Shown piece by piece: positions 20,425-30,092 of a DNA stretch of 64,000 nucleotides. The position numbers and the translations under genes are program-made. Each line of letters begins with the position of its first letter. Within the stretch, counting starts at the first letter, position 1. The stretch is from Cohnella baijiui (lineage in GTDB: Bacteria > Bacillota > Bacilli > Paenibacillales > Paenibacillaceae): contig NZ_JAJFOW010000004.1 of the NCBI RefSeq assembly GCF_020731285.1, forward strand, positions 62,001-126,000, read 5' to 3'. The notes under the pieces are model-generated. The model made no database searches and was not told the DNA's origin. It saw only the letters and a program-made list of their open reading frames with translations.

Positions 20425-23400
20425 GTCGCACCCCGCACGGGGTGCGTGGATTGAAATTAATTTTTGCACACTTATTTTTGTTACAAATCTGGTCGCACCC
20501 CGCACGGGGTGCGTGGATTGAAATTTTTAGAAAGTAACTCCGACGACAACGAGACAGGTCGCACCCCGCACGGGGTGCGTGGATTGAAATACTTATCAAT
20601 TCAAATCCGAGAAGTTCACCAATGGTCGCACCCCGCACGGGGTGCGTGGATTGAAATCCATTATTCGGACTCCACATCTCCCCAAGGGTTCGCGTCGCAC
20701 CCCGCACGGGGTGCGTGGATTGAAATTGCTGATGGCGGACGGTGAGCCGGCCGCGCAGGTGGTCGCACCCCGCACGGGGTGCGTGGATTGAAATAAGAAC
20801 AATGGACAACTTTACGCAAAGTATGAGGGTCGCACCCCGCACGGGGTGCGTGGATTGAAATAATGGTCAGCAGAGGATGAGGAGTGGGAGGCGGGTCGCA
20901 CCCCGCACGGGGTGCGTGGATTGAAATAATAACTTGATTTGCCGTAGCATTACCACCTGAAAGTCGCACCCCGCACGGGGTGCGTGGATTGAAATGTTTT
21001 TCATAATCGTGATTTCTGGAGATATTTCAGTCGCACCCCGCACGGGGTGCGTGGATTGAAATCAGAGCCGCGAAAAGCCAGTAGCGCCGCCGCCGTGTCG
21101 CACCCCGCACGGGGTGCGTGGATTGAAATTCCGAACATGAGATACGTAAATTTGAACATTACGTCGCACCCCGCACGGGGTGCGTGGATTGAAATTTTTA
21201 TAAGCTCTTGAATAGCAGGGCGTTTTAGGTCGCACCCCGCACGGGGTGCGTGGATTGAAATTCGTCTGCGCAAGGGGCGCGGGCCCAGCCGCTCGGTCGC
21301 ACCCCGCACGGGGTGCGTGGATTGAAATTTCTTCAGGACGTGCTCCTTCCAAAACTGCGATGTCGCACCCCGCACGGGGTGCGTGGATTGAAATATAACA
21401 TCTCGGATGTAAACGGCTTACAAGCTGGTCGCACCCCGCACGGGGTGCGTGGATTGAAATACAATAGTGCTCTGTCTCCGGGTGGTTCGCTTCGGTCGCA
21501 CCCCGCACGGGGTGCGTGGATTGAAATTCCAAAATGTTGCTGACGAACCCGTTCGTCCGCGTCGCACCCCGCACGGGGTGCGTGGATTGAAATGCTTTAA
21601 TTTTTATTCCTTCTTCGTATGCCTGTCGTCGCACCCCGCACGGGGTGCGTGGATTGAAATAGGAAACATGACTTTAAACGCTTAGAGCGGCGCGTCGCAC
21701 CCCGCACGGGGTGCGTGGATTGAAATTTTATCTTGATTATGCTCGCTATGCGGAAGAAAGTCGCACCCCGCACGGGGTGCGTGGATTGAAATTCGATTAC
21801 CGTCTCCAGCTCGTTTACCGGAGTAGTCGCACCCCGCACGGGGTGCGTGGATTGAAATTGGGCGACGATGCGAACGGAGATAATCGGCGTCGCACCCCGC
21901 ACGGGGTGCGTGGATTGAAATGATCAAGGTGCATTGGGGAGCCGCGCCCAACCCTGTCGCACCCCGCACGGGGTGCGTGGATTGAAATCAACTTATGAGG
22001 CCGGAAGTACGGCAGGAGGCGTGGTCGCACCCCGCACGGGGTGCGTGGATTGAAATGATTATGAGGCTGTAGAGCAGCTATATAAGCAGCAGTCGCACCC
22101 CGCACGGGGTGCGTGGATTGAAATACAGCAACGGAAGACGGCTGCTATATTCGGACGGTCGCACCCCGCACGGGGTGCGTGGATTGAAATTACGAGGACG
22201 GCCGTGATGGTGGCGTAATGCTCGTGTCGCACCCCGCACGGGGTGCGTGGATTGAAATACATCGTACGCCGGGAATGACTCCGAAATCACAGTCGCACCC
22301 CGCACGGGGTGCGTGGATTGAAATGAGATCGGGCTGGCCGATGAGGAACAAGGCGTCGTCGCACCCCGCACGGGGTGCGTGGATTGAAATTACATGGCCG
22401 GGGCCGGGGTCGGCCTCGGGCTGGTCGCACCCCGCACGGGGTGCGTGGATTGAAATCTCCATAGGGTCGCCGCGCCGATAGATACCTAGGTCGCACCCCG
22501 CACGGGGTGCGTGGATTGAAATATTTTGGGGAATCGGAAAAATAATGTCTCGGCGGTCGCACCCCGCACGGGGTGCGTGGATTGAAATTATCAGGCAGCG
22601 GCCGGGGGGCTTCGCCCGTCGGGTCGCACCCCGCACAGAGTGCATGGATTGAAATATCAAGCGCTACGTTTCAGCGTCCCCGTTTACGGTCGCACCCCTC
22701 ACGGGGTGCGTGGATTGAAATACATGATGGCATCCGCAGGTGAAGGTTAACGGCCGTCGCACCCCGCACGGGGTGCGTGGATTGGAATTGCGCCAGGATC
22801 AGGCCGACCGCATCACGATCGTTGTCGCACCCCGCACGGGGTGCGTGGATTGAAATAATGCAGCGGTATCCTACAAGCGTACCAAGGCGGATCGCACCCC
22901 GCATAGGGTGCGTGGATTGAAATATCAGGTGACGAGTATCACGATCGTCGGTCAAGTCGCACCCCGCATAGGGTGCCTGGATTGAAATTTGAATGGGGAG
23001 GCTGGATCCCCTGCCGTAACAAGTCGCACTCCGCATAGGGTGCGTGGATTGAAATAAGGACTGGCATGACCCGAAGGAAATCGCCGAAAGCCGCACTCCC
23101 TACGGGGTGCGTGGATTGAAATAACAAGCTCATGAGCATATGGCAGGCTACCGGAGTCGCACCCCGCACGGGGTGCGTGGATTGAATTAACCTGAATAAG
23201 GTCGGCGATGCGGTGAAGGAATGTCGCACCCGCACGGGGCGCGTGGATTGAAATGAAGCGGACGGGGGCGCCTGGAAGCTGAGGCTAGTCGCACCCCGCA
23301 TAGGGTACGTGGATTGAATTAAGCCGAGTATCAGAGGTTAGAATCCTCTAAGGTCGCACTCCACACGAAATGCATGGATTGAAATTTGTGAAGAAGAACA

Positions 23401-23451
23401 ATGCCGTCGCACCGGCGAGTCGCCCCCAGCACGGGGTAAGCGAATTGAAAT
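20425..23451 (+). CRISPR. Type I-C CRISPR array 2 (46 repeats of 33 bp)
   Basis: I count 33 identical 33-bp repeats from 20425 to 22588, then 13 more to 23451, most carrying one to several changes. The repeat equals that of array 1 plus one G in the centre, which extends the palindrome to GCACCCC/GGGGTGC (7-bp stem, GCAC loop). Spacers are mostly 33-35 bp (range about 30-36). Repeats at 22891, 22956, 23023 and 23288 share a CATAGGG variant, so old repeats form a related group. The last repeats (23353, 23419) are strongly decayed. Confidence 0.97.
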
Positions 23452-23533
23452 GCCCTCCGTAAGTGGCTAGGACACAGATAAGCCATCGTGTCACGGAATG
23501 CTTTTCGAAAAGCTATTTTTTGATAAACGAAAA

Positions 23534-23573
23534 GAAGCCTTCTACCCCGCTTGCAACGGGGTGGAGGCTTCTC
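23534..23573 (-). terminator. Terminator after the aldo/keto reductase gene
   Basis: GAAGCCT...TACCCCGC, a TTGCA loop and ACGGGGT...AGGCTTC form a strong hairpin. Read on the minus strand it is followed by CTTTTCG, so it ends the reductase transcript running toward the array. Confidence 0.75.
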
Positions 23574-23623
23574 GTACTTGTGAACTTCTTCGGTAACAGA
23601 GTCCGCGCATCAACCTGCAATCA

Positions 23624-24541
23624 TCAAGGCAGCACGTTGCCCGCCGAACGGAAGATGTCGTACCACTCTTCGCGCGTCAGACGGATGTCGGCGGCTTTGC
23701 AGCAGTCCTTGAGCCGCTGGAGGTTCATCGTGCCGATGACCGGCTGCATGTTCGCCGGGTGGCGGAGCAGCCAAGCGATGGCGATCGTCGTGTTGCTCAC
23801 TTCGTATTTGGCCGCGACTTCGTCGATCTTCTTGTTCAGCTCCGGGAACTTGTCGTTGCCGAGGAACACGCCTTCGAAGAAGCCGTATTGGAACGGCGAC
23901 CACGGCTGGATCGTGATGTCGTGCAGCCTGCAGAAGTCGAGGACGCTGCCGTCGCGATTCACCGCGGACGCATTTTCCATGTTGACGTTGAAGCCTTGGG
24001 AGATCATCGTCGCGTTCGTAACGCTGAGCTGCAGCTGGTTGGCGACGATCGGCTGCTTCACGTGCTTTTTCAGCAGCTGGATCTGCATCGGATTTTGGTT
24101 CGAGACGCCGAAGTGGCGTACTTTGCCCGAACGCTCCAGCTGGTCGAACGCTTCGGCTACTTCTTCCGGCTCGACGAGCGTGTCCGGCCGGTGCAGCAGC
24201 AGCACGTCCAGGTATTCGGTCCGTAGCCGCTTCAGGATGCCGTCGACCGAATTTAGGATATGCTCCTTGGAAAAGTCGAACATGCCTTGGCGGATGCCGC
24301 ACTTGGATTGCAGGATCACCTGCTCGCGGACGCTCGGGCTCATCTGGATGGCGTCGGCGAAGATCTCCTCGCACTTGCCGCCGCCGTAGATGTCCGCATG
24401 CTCGAAGAAGTTCGCACCTTCTTCGAGCGCCGTCCGAACGAACTGCTCGGCCTGGGGCTTGTCCAGTCCGTTGATGCGCATGCAGCCGACCGCGACGACG
24501 GGTACTTCGAGCGTGCTCGTGCCGAGTTTAATCGTTTTCAT
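23624..24541 (-). CDS. Aldo/keto reductase
   Basis: This 305-residue TIM-barrel oxidoreductase reduces aldehydes or ketones with NADPH. Active-site Asp and Tyr lie in ANFFEHADIYGGG; the Lys appears as VILQSKCGIR and the His as LLLHRPD. C-terminal cofactor-binding features include AWLLRHPANMQPVIGTMN. It resembles the YdhF-type subfamily. The ATG follows GGAGGTACATATC. It is monocistronic by appearance, with its own terminator. Confidence 0.92.
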   Translation of the reverse strand: MKTIKLGTSTLEVPVVAVGCMRINGLDKPQAEQFVRTALEEGANFFEHADIYGGGKCEEIFADAIQMSPSVREQVILQSKCGIRQGMFDFSKEHILNSVDGILKRLRTEYLDVLLLHRPDTLVEPEEVAEAFDQLERSGKVRHFGVSNQNPMQIQLLKKHVKQPIVANQLQLSVTNATMISQGFNVNMENASAVNRDGSVLDFCRLHDITIQPWSPFQYGFFEGVFLGNDKFPELNKKIDEVAAKYEVSNTTIAIAWLLRHPANMQPVIGTMNLQRLKDCCKAADIRLTREEWYDIFRSAGNVLP

Positions 24542-24708
24542 GATATGTACCTCCGATTCGGTTAATGGAGAGACTTATAGACGAAGACGTATGCTATTTT
24601 ATTGTGGCACAGACCGGCACGGTTTTTCAATACGAACAGGCGACACGCGCTTCGATGGGCCGACGCGAATGCGCCGGACGCGTCGGCGTATAGAGCTTGT
24701 CCGCAGGT

Positions 24709-25089
24709 TCACGCCACCGGCTCGCCGAACCCGATCGTATAGCCCTGGGGATCCCGTATAGCGAATTCCCGCATCCGGTATTCATTGGTGCGAAGCTCAT
24801 ACTGGAAAACTGCGCCCTTCGACCTGAACTCCTCGTAAAGCCCGTCCACGCCTTCGACCATGGCGAATACATGGAGAGCCTCGGGACCGTGCGTGCGCGC
24901 ATGGGGAACGATCTCCCGGGCGGGCTCGCTCTCGTGGAAGATCATGTGCAGGCCGTCGCGCTCGACGAACCCCATGACTTCGTCGCACCAAAACCCGAGT
25001 TGGCGATAATAATCCAGCACGGCTTTCCGATCGGACGCGAAAAAGACAGCCGAAAAATGCGTGATGCGACTTGAGGGAACGGTGTTCAT
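24709..25089 (-). CDS. VOC-superfamily (glyoxalase/bleomycin-resistance-like) protein
   Basis: This 126-residue protein has the paired beta-alpha-beta-beta-beta modules of the vicinal oxygen chelate fold: ITHFSAVFFASDRKAVLDYY and HVFAMVEGVDGLYEEFRSKG, ending RDPQGYTIGFGEP. Such proteins are metal-dependent lyases, dioxygenases or antibiotic-binding proteins. The ATG follows GGAGGAATTTCC. Neither neighbours nor residues point to a particular substrate. Confidence 0.85.
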   Translation of the reverse strand: MNTVPSSRITHFSAVFFASDRKAVLDYYRQLGFWCDEVMGFVERDGLHMIFHESEPAREIVPHARTHGPEALHVFAMVEGVDGLYEEFRSKGAVFQYELRTNEYRMREFAIRDPQGYTIGFGEPVA

Positions 25090-25177
25090 GGAAATTCCTC
25101 CCCGGCTTCGACTATGTTTCGATATAGAACATTCGCCTTGGCCGCCCCCTTCTCCTGTTGGCGACTAGAGACCAAAC

Positions 25178-25224
25178 AAAAAGCAGTTCCCCGGCGGCAT
25201 GCGACCGCCGGGGAACTGCTTTTT
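25178..25224. terminator. Bidirectional terminator
   Basis: A long perfect inverted repeat (AAAAGCAGTTCCCCGGCGG against its complement, seven-base loop CATGCGA), flanked by A and T runs, lies between the VOC gene and the end of the large SLH gene. It should stop transcripts from the SLH gene on the minus strand. Confidence 0.85.
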
Positions 25225-25261
25225 CGGCTCTCATGATAGATAAGCTTAAGGCCGGAACGCC

Positions 25262-28200
25262 TCAGCCGTTCATAAATCCGACTGCCTTCAGCAGACGGCT
25301 CAGCATCACGGCCGCTTCCGCGCGGGTGACGGCTTGGGCCGGCGCAAAGGTGCCGTCGTTACGGCCCTGGACGAAACCCGCGGCTTGGGCGGCCGCGACG
25401 GCTTCGCGTGCCCAGGCGCCGATGAGGGCCTGATCCTTGAACGGAGAGGCCGGCTGTCCCATGGTCAACGGCTGGCCCGACAGCTTCGCGGCGCGGTCGA
25501 TCAGGACCGCGATCTGTTCGCGGGTGATCGGCGCGTTCGGCCGGAAGGTGCCGTCGGCAAAGCCGTCGATTAGTCCGGCCTGCCGGGCAGCTCCGACGGC
25601 CTCCGCGTACCAGGCCGTTGCGCCTACATCCGTAAATGCAGCCGGAGCGGCCGGTGCCCGCAAGGCCATGGCGCGCGACAGCAGGGCGGCGAACTCCGCG
25701 CGGGTGATCGAAACGCGCGGCGAGAAGGCGGTGGCGGACGTCCCGTTCATGATGCCCTTCGCGGCAAGCAGCTCGATCTCCGGCTTCGCCCAGGAGGCGG
25801 CCAAATCGGAGAAGGTCTTGGATTTGACCTGCACAAGCGCATAAGTGCTGTTGCTCGGGCTGAAAATGACGGCTTGTCCTTGATGGAACGTAGCCGGAAC
25901 GATCGTGACGGCGCCGTCCTTCCCGATCCGTACGGCCAGCAGGCGGCCGGATTCGATTGTGCTCGGATAGGCGATCGTCCGGGGGACGTAGGCGCCTCCG
26001 AAGTCGGTCACCTCGACGCGCTTGCCGTTCTTCGCCTCAGCGAACACCGCAAAGGTGACGGGATCGCCGACCGGCGTATAACCGGCTCGCTGCAGGGTAT
26101 TCCTTGCAGCGGCGGCTTCCGGATCGGCGGCCGAAGCGAGGCGGATCGTGATCGTCATGTCGGCGAGCGAGGTTCCCAAGTCGGCGGCGAGCGTGCCGAA
26201 CGGGACGGCCGCCAGCGGCAGACGATAACCCGCAAAGCCTGCATTCACTTGCAGCACCGTGCCGGCCGGCGCTGCGGACCCCGTCAACGATGCGGCGGGC
26301 AGTTGAAGCTCCAACGGCTTCATTGAATCGGACGGCAACGCCACCTGAAGGACCGGGCTGTCCAGTCCGGAGCCGGACAGGCGCGTCAGCGCGTCCTTCA
26401 AAGCTTCGGCGGCGATCGAAGAGATCCGGACCGGCTGGCCGTCCGCATCCTGCTGTTCCCGGGTTGCGATCGCTTTGGCGCTTACCTCTACACCGCCAGG
26501 GATTTGTACGACGGTCCCTGCTTCAGGCGAGGGAGTGGGCGCAGCGGAAGGCGACGGCGTCGGCGCGGACGGTCCCGATGGCGGTGTCGACGGAGACGGC
26601 TCCAGCGTTGGCGTCGGTGTTGGCGTCGGTGTCGGCGTCGGTGTCGGCGTCGGCGGCGTCGACGGATCGACGTCCGGAGCCCGCGTCACCGCGACGTTGT
26701 AGTGCTTCGTCGTTGTGCCGTCCTGCGCGGTGACGATCACGGCAATGACATTCTCTCCGACTTTCAACGCGATAGACTTCGGTTGTCCGGAAGAATAGAC
26801 TTCCCCGTTCAGGACGACCGAGGACAGCGCATCCGTAGCCGTTGCTTGAATCTCGAGTGTTTCAACGTCATGTTCGACGCCCACCGTATAGTTCGTCTGA
26901 GATGGCGAGAAGTTCGGGCTGAGCTGGCTCTGACTGACGGTCAGCCGATCCAGGGTAGCGACGTCGATCAGCTTGCCCGCCTTCATATCAGCCGCGACCA
27001 AAGCATAATCCTGCACGACTTGATGCGCGTAGTCTTCGGCCGCATTCAGCATGAGCGTCGCGAGCATGTCCCAGTTCGGCGCCACATCCGCCGCAAACGC
27101 GTCTTCGAAGCTATTTTGCAGGCCGCCTTTTGGCGAATCGTTGTCGGAACGGGCGTGGGCAAGGGCATAAGCGGCACCCGCGTCGGCGACGTATTCGCCC
27201 AGATGGCCCAATGCCGCAAACGTACTGTCGGTGTAATCACCTTTGTAAGGAGAAATCTCCCGCACGAGATAGGTGCGATCCGAACCGGTCAGCACGCCCA
27301 GATAGGGATCGGTATCGATCGACAATGCCCGGTAGGCTTGCTTGGACTTGTTGGCATCCTGGCGCTGCTCCTTCACGTCCAGGAGGATGTCGTCCGCGTC
27401 GGAGGAGGAAGGTCCTTCGATCAAGACGTTGTAGCGGAGCACGCCCATGCTGCCGATGCCTTGGTTGATGCGGCGAACGATTTTCTTGACGGTGAAGAAG
27501 CGGCCGAAGTCCGCATCGCTCAGCGTCGAATCGGCTCTGATATTTTGCAGGTAGCTATTCCAATGGGAGGAGAGCTCCGCGAGCTCGGCCGCCGTGGCGG
27601 CCTGGTATTTCGTCGAGCCCGCTTTGTTGATATCGCTGTTCCACTTCGCGACTTGCGCGGTGCGCGCGGCGGCCAGCGTCGCGCCCGCTTTGCTTGTGAC
27701 CTTGTTGATCGCCGACTTCGTATAGGCGGACAACCGGTCGTTCGTCAGCTTGTACTTCGTCTCGTCGATGGCGCCGCCTTGGATGCCGAGAACGGTATTT
27801 TTATAGGTATCCAAAAACTGTCTCGCGGCCCACCGGAGATCCCCGTCCGTCGCGTTCGCGATGGCCGTGCCGGAGCTGTCGTACTTCGCCAGATAGATGC
27901 TCGTCGCGAAGCGAAGCAGATCGTCGTAGAAATGGCCGACGTCCGAGCTGTCCGGGTCGTTCAGGTCGAAGACCGCCTCGCCTGTGGCGTCGTTGAAGAA
28001 CCCGACGTTCTGGATATGGGCGTCGCCCTGCACATACGATTCAATGCCTTCGTAGGCGCGAAGCTCCTGCGGCAGCGGCAGCACGCCCGTCTGCAGATCG
28101 GCTTCGTACAGGGCGTTCGTCCCCCGGAAAAAGGTGAAGACATTGCCCGCCAAGCCGTCCGCGCTGTACTTGTACGCCTTCGTGACCGGATCGTTGAAGA

Positions 28201-29794
28201 ATTGATTGACCAGAACGATCTGCTGTTCCACATAGGCTTTCCGCGCTTGGCTGCCGTCCACGGCCGTATGGGCACGCAGCAGCTTGAAGCCGGTCACGGG
28301 CTCCGAATCCGTCGCGCCGGCCGCCCGAACGGCAGCCCCTTTGATGACCACCGTCAGGTCCGTGTCGTTCAGAACGGGCGAAGCGGCTTGGCCGGCGACG
28401 ATGAACACGATTCGGTTCGCGACGGCATCGGCCGATGCTTGAAGCGACAGCCCTGCCGGCAAACCTCCGACCGCGTAGTCCGTTCCCTCCGTCAGCGGGG
28501 CGGCTTCCGTCACGTCGCGGAGGATGCTGGCGCCCGTCAGTTGAACGGCGAAGCCGGCTTGCGCTGGATCGATCTCCCGCGCGTTCTTCATGGCGGCCTG
28601 GGCGGCGCCCGGCACCGCCGTGCCCGTCACTTGGGGATGCACGGAAGCGTGAAACAGCTGAATGCCGCCGATGCCGGCCGAATCGGGGTACGCGTTCGCC
28701 GGCGCCAGCGCGGCGCCCTTGACGACCACCTGGAGCGCGGCGTCCGCCGTCACCGGCGATTCGGCCGTCCCGCCGACCTCGAAGACGATCGACTTGCCGT
28801 CGCTCGCGCCCGTCGCGGTCGTTGTCAGCCCTGTCGGCAGGCCGCTCAGGACGAAGTCCGTCCCCGCGGTCAGCGCTCCCGCGCGTACAAGGCCGACGGA
28901 CAGGTTGATCTTGAACGATTGCCCTTGGCTGACCTCGGTAGGCGAAGCCATGATCACCGCGTTCGCGCCCGCATCGGCCGCGCCCTGAATCGCGGGCTCG
29001 CGCATGGTGCTGTTTCGCGCGACGAAGGCGCCTTTGACCTGTACGAAGTCATTCAGGTTGTCATCCGTGTCGTAGCCGTTGCCGTAGCCGGTCACGAAGG
29101 CGTCGGTGGCGCCGACGACGTTGCCGCCGGCGTCCACCCCTTTGCGAACGAGCCCCTTCTGATAGGAGCCGTCCGGCGCCACGCCCGTCCCTTCATAGGC
29201 ATTCGCCGCGTTGCTGGCGCCGTAGCCGACGAAGTCAACGGCCGCCGGCTTTTGAGCCGTCAGCTTGTCCGTCGTCTGAACCAGCGCGATCTTGCCGCCG
29301 TCCTTGTTCAGATGGGGGAAGCCTGCCGGCGCGATCGCGTCGGCGAAGCTGTCCGTCAGCTCCTTGACGAATTTGGTCGGATCCGCGGCTTCCGAGGCCT
29401 TTTTGGTTCCCAGCTTGACCAGATAGAAGCCGTGCGCCTTGATCGTGCTTTTGGACGGATCCGTCCCAAGCGGAGCTACGTTCCAATCCATGCCGTCCAA
29501 CGAATTGTACACGGCGTATTGGACCGACCAATTCGTCAGGCTGACATCCGCGTTCGTCGGATTGTAAAGCTCGACATAGTCATGGGAGTAGATGGACGGG
29601 CCCTTGCTGAAGTTGTCCGTTCCGCCCGAGAAGATTTGGCTGATGACGATATGATCGGCGTTCCGGTCGCCGGTCGCCGCCGACGCCTTGGCCCCCGTTC
29701 CGGGCAGCAGCTCGCCCAGCAGCGGATTCAGCGCAAGCAGGGCGCCTAGCACTGCCGCAATGGCTTGTCTTCCCCATGTTTTTCTGTTGAACAA
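25262..29794 (-). CDS. Large surface protein: lamin-tail, DUF2252-like and SLH domains
   Basis: This 1510-residue protein starts with TTG after AAGGGGGCTCTTAAT and has a signal peptide (to about residue 40). In order it shows a lamin-tail-like domain (about 45-230; VELYNPTNADVSLTNWSVQY), two Ig-like repeats (about 270-505; each with a GL-P-GL motif) and a DUF2252-like domain (about 520-945). A cadherin-like beta sandwich (about 950-1040), a Pro-Thr linker, a beta-rich region and three SLH domains (about 1325-1505) follow. DUF2252 support: FTFFRGTN, GDAHIQNVGFF, AVFDLNDPDSSD, DLLRFATSIYLA, YLVREISPYKGDY and YALAHARSD. The SLH domains should anchor it to secondary cell-wall polymer. A secreted DUF2252 protein is unusual; its function is unknown. 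Confidence 0.85.
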   Translation of the reverse strand: MFNRKTWGRQAIAAVLGALLALNPLLGELLPGTGAKASAATGDRNADHIVISQIFSGGTDNFSKGPSIYSHDYVELYNPTNADVSLTNWSVQYAVYNSLDGMDWNVAPLGTDPSKSTIKAHGFYLVKLGTKKASEAADPTKFVKELTDSFADAIAPAGFPHLNKDGGKIALVQTTDKLTAQKPAAVDFVGYGASNAANAYEGTGVAPDGSYQKGLVRKGVDAGGNVVGATDAFVTGYGNGYDTDDNLNDFVQVKGAFVARNSTMREPAIQGAADAGANAVIMASPTEVSQGQSFKINLSVGLVRAGALTAGTDFVLSGLPTGLTTTATGASDGKSIVFEVGGTAESPVTADAALQVVVKGAALAPANAYPDSAGIGGIQLFHASVHPQVTGTAVPGAAQAAMKNAREIDPAQAGFAVQLTGASILRDVTEAAPLTEGTDYAVGGLPAGLSLQASADAVANRIVFIVAGQAASPVLNDTDLTVVIKGAAVRAAGATDSEPVTGFKLLRAHTAVDGSQARKAYVEQQIVLVNQFFNDPVTKAYKYSADGLAGNVFTFFRGTNALYEADLQTGVLPLPQELRAYEGIESYVQGDAHIQNVGFFNDATGEAVFDLNDPDSSDVGHFYDDLLRFATSIYLAKYDSSGTAIANATDGDLRWAARQFLDTYKNTVLGIQGGAIDETKYKLTNDRLSAYTKSAINKVTSKAGATLAAARTAQVAKWNSDINKAGSTKYQAATAAELAELSSHWNSYLQNIRADSTLSDADFGRFFTVKKIVRRINQGIGSMGVLRYNVLIEGPSSSDADDILLDVKEQRQDANKSKQAYRALSIDTDPYLGVLTGSDRTYLVREISPYKGDYTDSTFAALGHLGEYVADAGAAYALAHARSDNDSPKGGLQNSFEDAFAADVAPNWDMLATLMLNAAEDYAHQVVQDYALVAADMKAGKLIDVATLDRLTVSQSQLSPNFSPSQTNYTVGVEHDVETLEIQATATDALSSVVLNGEVYSSGQPKSIALKVGENVIAVIVTAQDGTTTKHYNVAVTRAPDVDPSTPPTPTPTPTPTPTPTPTLEPSPSTPPSGPSAPTPSPSAAPTPSPEAGTVVQIPGGVEVSAKAIATREQQDADGQPVRISSIAAEALKDALTRLSGSGLDSPVLQVALPSDSMKPLELQLPAASLTGSAAPAGTVLQVNAGFAGYRLPLAAVPFGTLAADLGTSLADMTITIRLASAADPEAAAARNTLQRAGYTPVGDPVTFAVFAEAKNGKRVEVTDFGGAYVPRTIAYPSTIESGRLLAVRIGKDGAVTIVPATFHQGQAVIFSPSNSTYALVQVKSKTFSDLAASWAKPEIELLAAKGIMNGTSATAFSPRVSITRAEFAALLSRAMALRAPAAPAAFTDVGATAWYAEAVGAARQAGLIDGFADGTFRPNAPITREQIAVLIDRAAKLSGQPLTMGQPASPFKDQALIGAWAREAVAAAQAAGFVQGRNDGTFAPAQAVTRAEAAVMLSRLLKAVGFMNG
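26603..26662 (-). repeat. Short tandem repeat coding the Pro-Thr linker
   Basis: GGCGTCGGT-type hexamer-to-dodecamer units encode the (Pro-Thr)n linker before the cell-wall-side domains of the large surface protein. Such in-frame arrays change length easily, so linker length may vary between strains. Confidence 0.6.
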
Positions 29795-29848
29795 ATTAAG
29801 AGCCCCCTTAAGGTATGTACGAATGTTGAATGGCGCGTCTTCCTTGCC

Positions 29849-29888
29849 ATTATATTAGCGGAGTGTCACGGCACCGTTAGCGGAATGT
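29849..29888 (-). promoter_or_regulatory. Promoter of the large surface protein with two direct repeats
   Basis: On the minus strand TATAAT (29854-29849) lies about 55 bp before the TTG start, with no good -35. Immediately upstream are two 12-bp direct repeats, ACATTCCGCTAA (29888-29877) and ACACTCCGCTAA (29866-29855), spaced 22 bp, i.e. two helical turns. This is the arrangement of an activator site replacing a weak -35. The rest of the 298-bp gap to the GntR gene holds a perfect CGCCGGC-GAA-GCCGGCG hairpin near 29925-29945. Confidence 0.5.
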
Positions 29889-30092
29889 AAGAGGGGGATT
29901 AACGGACGGATAAATCCAAATGTTGGCGCCGGCGAAGCCGGCGATGACCGCCTCGAAGGCATCTGCGATCCGAGCGGGCCGCAGGTGCCATGCGTCGATC
30001 GTCCTGTTGGCAGAGGGAGCGCAATTTTGGTAGTCTGGAGAAAAAATAGGGCACGCCTTCGGCGGCGCCCCCTAACCGAGAGGATCGGCGGA

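Noticed and set aside
20399..23301. Open frames across array 2 (e.g. HPARGAWIEI repeats)
   Set aside because: Same artefact from the 33-bp repeats; not genes.
26504..29749. A 1081-codon open frame antisense to the large SLH gene
   Set aside because: Arg-rich, low-complexity translation typical of an antisense shadow in GC-rich DNA; the minus-strand frame has signal peptide and recognisable domains.
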